This document shows positions 62,613 to 64,000 of a stretch of 64,000 nucleotides of DNA, piece after piece (the stretch's first letter is position 1; each line of letters opens with the position of its first letter). Under the pieces are notes generated by a model that did not search any database, had not been told where the DNA came from, and was given only the letters and a program-made list of their open reading frames with translations. Position numbers and translations under genes: made by a program. This stretch comes from Verrucomicrobiota bacterium (GTDB lineage: Bacteria; Verrucomicrobiota; Verrucomicrobiia; Verrucomicrobiales; DEV007): contig JAGWVU010000018.1 of the NCBI GenBank assembly GCA_018970725.1, positions 1 through 64,000 of the forward strand. Direction: 5' to 3'.

Positions 62613-63872
62613 ATGAAGCCAGTGGTCCATCACCAAGATTCCGCGCCCGTCTCCGGCCATCGCGATCTTGCTGGGCCATTGGGCATTGGCGTTTGGCTCT
62701 GCCTTCTCTGCGGTTTCGGTTCCAGCCCGGTCTCGGCCCAACTGCCCGTCGAGCCCCTGCAAGGCTATGTTTATGTGGAGCCCTTTGAGATCCGCAAGGA
62801 GTTCGCCTTCAAGCTCACCGTCTATCCAGAGTGGGAGGCGCGGGCCGGCGGGTCGCTCGATGCCGCCGCCCAGGAAAAATTGCTCAAGGAGATCACCGCC
62901 CAACTTGCGGAGGCCTGTCCGTTGGTGGTCGATGGACGTCAGGCGGACTTTGATTTCTCCCTGATCCGTTTTGTGCAGGTCAACCCGGACCTCGGTGTGG
63001 TCAAGGATACCCGCCCCGCGATCCCGGTCGGCGAGGCGATGGTGGCCGCGGTTTTCACCACGCCGCGGGAAGCCTTTCCGGCCGAGCTGACGTTGAAGTG
63101 GAATTTGTTTCCCCGGCCGGACCTGATCATCCCGGTTCATTTCGTGGCCTCGGAGGGAAGGGGATCCTACGTCGTCACCAAGGACGCCCCCGAACATTCC
63201 TGGCTTGTGCCAAGGGAGGAAACCCCGGGGCTGGTGGCAGTCCCGGTTCCGGTCTCCGTGGCGCTGGCCCCGCGCCTTCTGATCCCGGTCTGGAGCTTGT
63301 CGCTTCTCGCCCTGGCCCTCGTCGCCGGGGCGGTCGGACGTTTCGCCAAGGGAGGCGGTCAGGTCGTGGCCGGTTTGCTGGCGGGCGTTCTCCTGGTCGC
63401 CGCCGTGGTCAGCTGGGGCTGGGGCGGCTTCTCGATTCGCGAGCCCGGTGCCGAAGTCCCCACCGTCCGGGAGGATCAGGCCGCCGAGATCGTCAACGCG
63501 CTGCTCCTCAACATCTATCATGCGTTCGACCACCGGGATGAGTCCAAGGTCTACGATGTGCTCGATGTTTCGGTCGATGGTCCGCTCCTCGAGCGGGTTT
63601 ACATCGATGTCCTCCGGGGCCTGCAGTTCGAGGATGGCGACGGACCCCGGGTCAAGGTCACCCACCTGGATCTTCGCCAAACCCACCCGGAGCCGCTCGA
63701 GGGTGAGGAGGGCTTCCGGTGCGATACCGAATGGGTCGCCGTCGGCAACGTGGTCCACTGGGGGCACAGCCATACCCGGCTCAACAAGTATCACGCCTGG
63801 TTGACGATCAAACCGGTCAAGGGGACGTGGAAGGTGACCAATTTGGAGATCGTCGAGGAAGGACGGATTTGA
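62613..63872 (+). CDS. Exported two-part membrane protein of unknown function next to an ABC transporter
   Basis: A 419-residue protein with a signal peptide (about 33-54, ending PVSA). An extracytoplasmic domain (about 57-220) has PLQGYVYVEPFEIRKEFAFKL. Two membrane helices (about 228-245 and 254-272) and a second soluble domain (about 285-419, DQAAEIVNALLLNIYHAFDHRDE; THLDLRQTHPEPLEGEEGF) follow. No family recognised. It lies three bases before an ABC ATPase, so it probably belongs to that transport system. Confidence 0.72.
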   Translation: MKPVVHHQDSAPVSGHRDLAGPLGIGVWLCLLCGFGSSPVSAQLPVEPLQGYVYVEPFEIRKEFAFKLTVYPEWEARAGGSLDAAAQEKLLKEITAQLAEACPLVVDGRQADFDFSLIRFVQVNPDLGVVKDTRPAIPVGEAMVAAVFTTPREAFPAELTLKWNLFPRPDLIIPVHFVASEGRGSYVVTKDAPEHSWLVPREETPGLVAVPVPVSVALAPRLLIPVWSLSLLALALVAGAVGRFAKGGGQVVAGLLAGVLLVAAVVSWGWGGFSIREPGAEVPTVREDQAAEIVNALLLNIYHAFDHRDESKVYDVLDVSVDGPLLERVYIDVLRGLQFEDGDGPRVKVTHLDLRQTHPEPLEGEEGFRCDTEWVAVGNVVHWGHSHTRLNKYHAWLTIKPVKGTWKVTNLEIVEEGRI

Positions 63873-63875
63873 GAG

Positions 63876-64000
63876 ATGCCCGGCGCGGCGCTGCAACTTC
63901 GGGACCTTGTTTTCCGCTACCCCGGCGAGCGGTTTGCCCTTCGCGTCGCCCGGTTGGACGTGAGGGGCGGGGAACATCTCGCCATCACAGGCCCCAGCGG
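63876..64000 (+). CDS. ABC transporter ATP-binding protein, 5' part only
   Basis: The first 41 codons of an ABC ATPase cut by the window end. LQLRDLVFRYPGERFALRVARLDVRGGEHLAITGPS is the typical A-loop aromatic region (FRYP) leading into the Walker A motif (GPSG at the edge). The spacing suggests a FtsE/LolD/MacB-type ATPase, but the subfamily cannot be fixed without the rest. Confidence 0.8.
   Translation, partial: MPGAALQLRDLVFRYPGERFALRVARLDVRGGEHLAITGPS

Overview
The window is GC-rich bacterial chromosome with dense, mostly operonic genes and no insertion sequences, phage genes or CRISPR arrays that I can see. The best guess for the host is a Gram-negative aerobe of the Verrucomicrobiota. 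The reasons are a 1640-residue protein resembling the Verru_Chthon cassette A family, an alternative complex III (ACIII) cluster, a DUF1552 protein, a secreted acetyl-xylan-esterase-like hydrolase, TonB/ExbB/ExbD, RND efflux with a TolC-type channel, and a 34-residue AURKAIP1/COX24-type ribosomal-like protein. The assignment comes from remembered family distributions, not from a database search.

Layout. 0.3-5.7 kb (minus): a heavy-metal-type RND efflux operon (outer-membrane channel, adaptor, permease) behind a good sigma-70-like promoter. 6 kb: tRNA-Ser(GCT). 6.2-9.4 kb: a secreted alpha/beta hydrolase and a membrane protein. 9.4-9.8 kb: a gene-free stretch with nested inverted repeats. 9.8-13.6 kb (minus): hisG, a tiny ribosomal-like gene, a TPR protein and fpg.

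13.8-32.8 kb (plus): an 18-gene respiratory cluster. ActA-F (quinol:cytochrome c oxidoreductase) is followed by a small anchored protein, a CcoN-like protein, a CcoO-like cytochrome, a membrane cytochrome c, the caa3-type oxidase (CtaD, CtaE, subunit IV, two small membrane proteins, CtaC), heme A synthase and heme O synthase. A near-perfect Rex-type operator lies just upstream of ActA, and rex itself lies at 44.5-45.2 kb, so NADH/NAD+ sensing of this cluster is a natural hypothesis. The CcoN-like protein keeps its fold signature but lacks the histidines that bind CuB, heme b3 and one side of heme b. CtaE and ActF carry large soluble insertions. I judge this composite module the most interesting part of the window.

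32.8-37.4 kb (minus): bioB, a secreted protein with a possible His/Cys clan-CD dyad, lysA, moaC, moaA. 37.6-43.3 kb (plus): transketolase, then the sulfate-activation operon cysH-cysC-cysD-cysN behind its own promoter. 43.4-48.7 kb: an M23 peptidase, rex, a cytoplasmic TPR protein, a DUF1552 protein and a GNAT acetyltransferase. 48.7-54.1 kb: a secreted cyclophilin, surE, an OGG1-type glycosylase, tonB-exbB-exbD and def. 54.2-59.2 kb: the Verru_Chthon-like giant. 59.5-61.5 kb: folP, the c-di-AMP cyclase cdaA with a DGG variant motif, and a truncated YbbR-like anchor. 61.5-64 kb: an unknown protein on the minus strand, a two-part membrane protein, and the start of an ABC transporter ATPase cut by the window edge.
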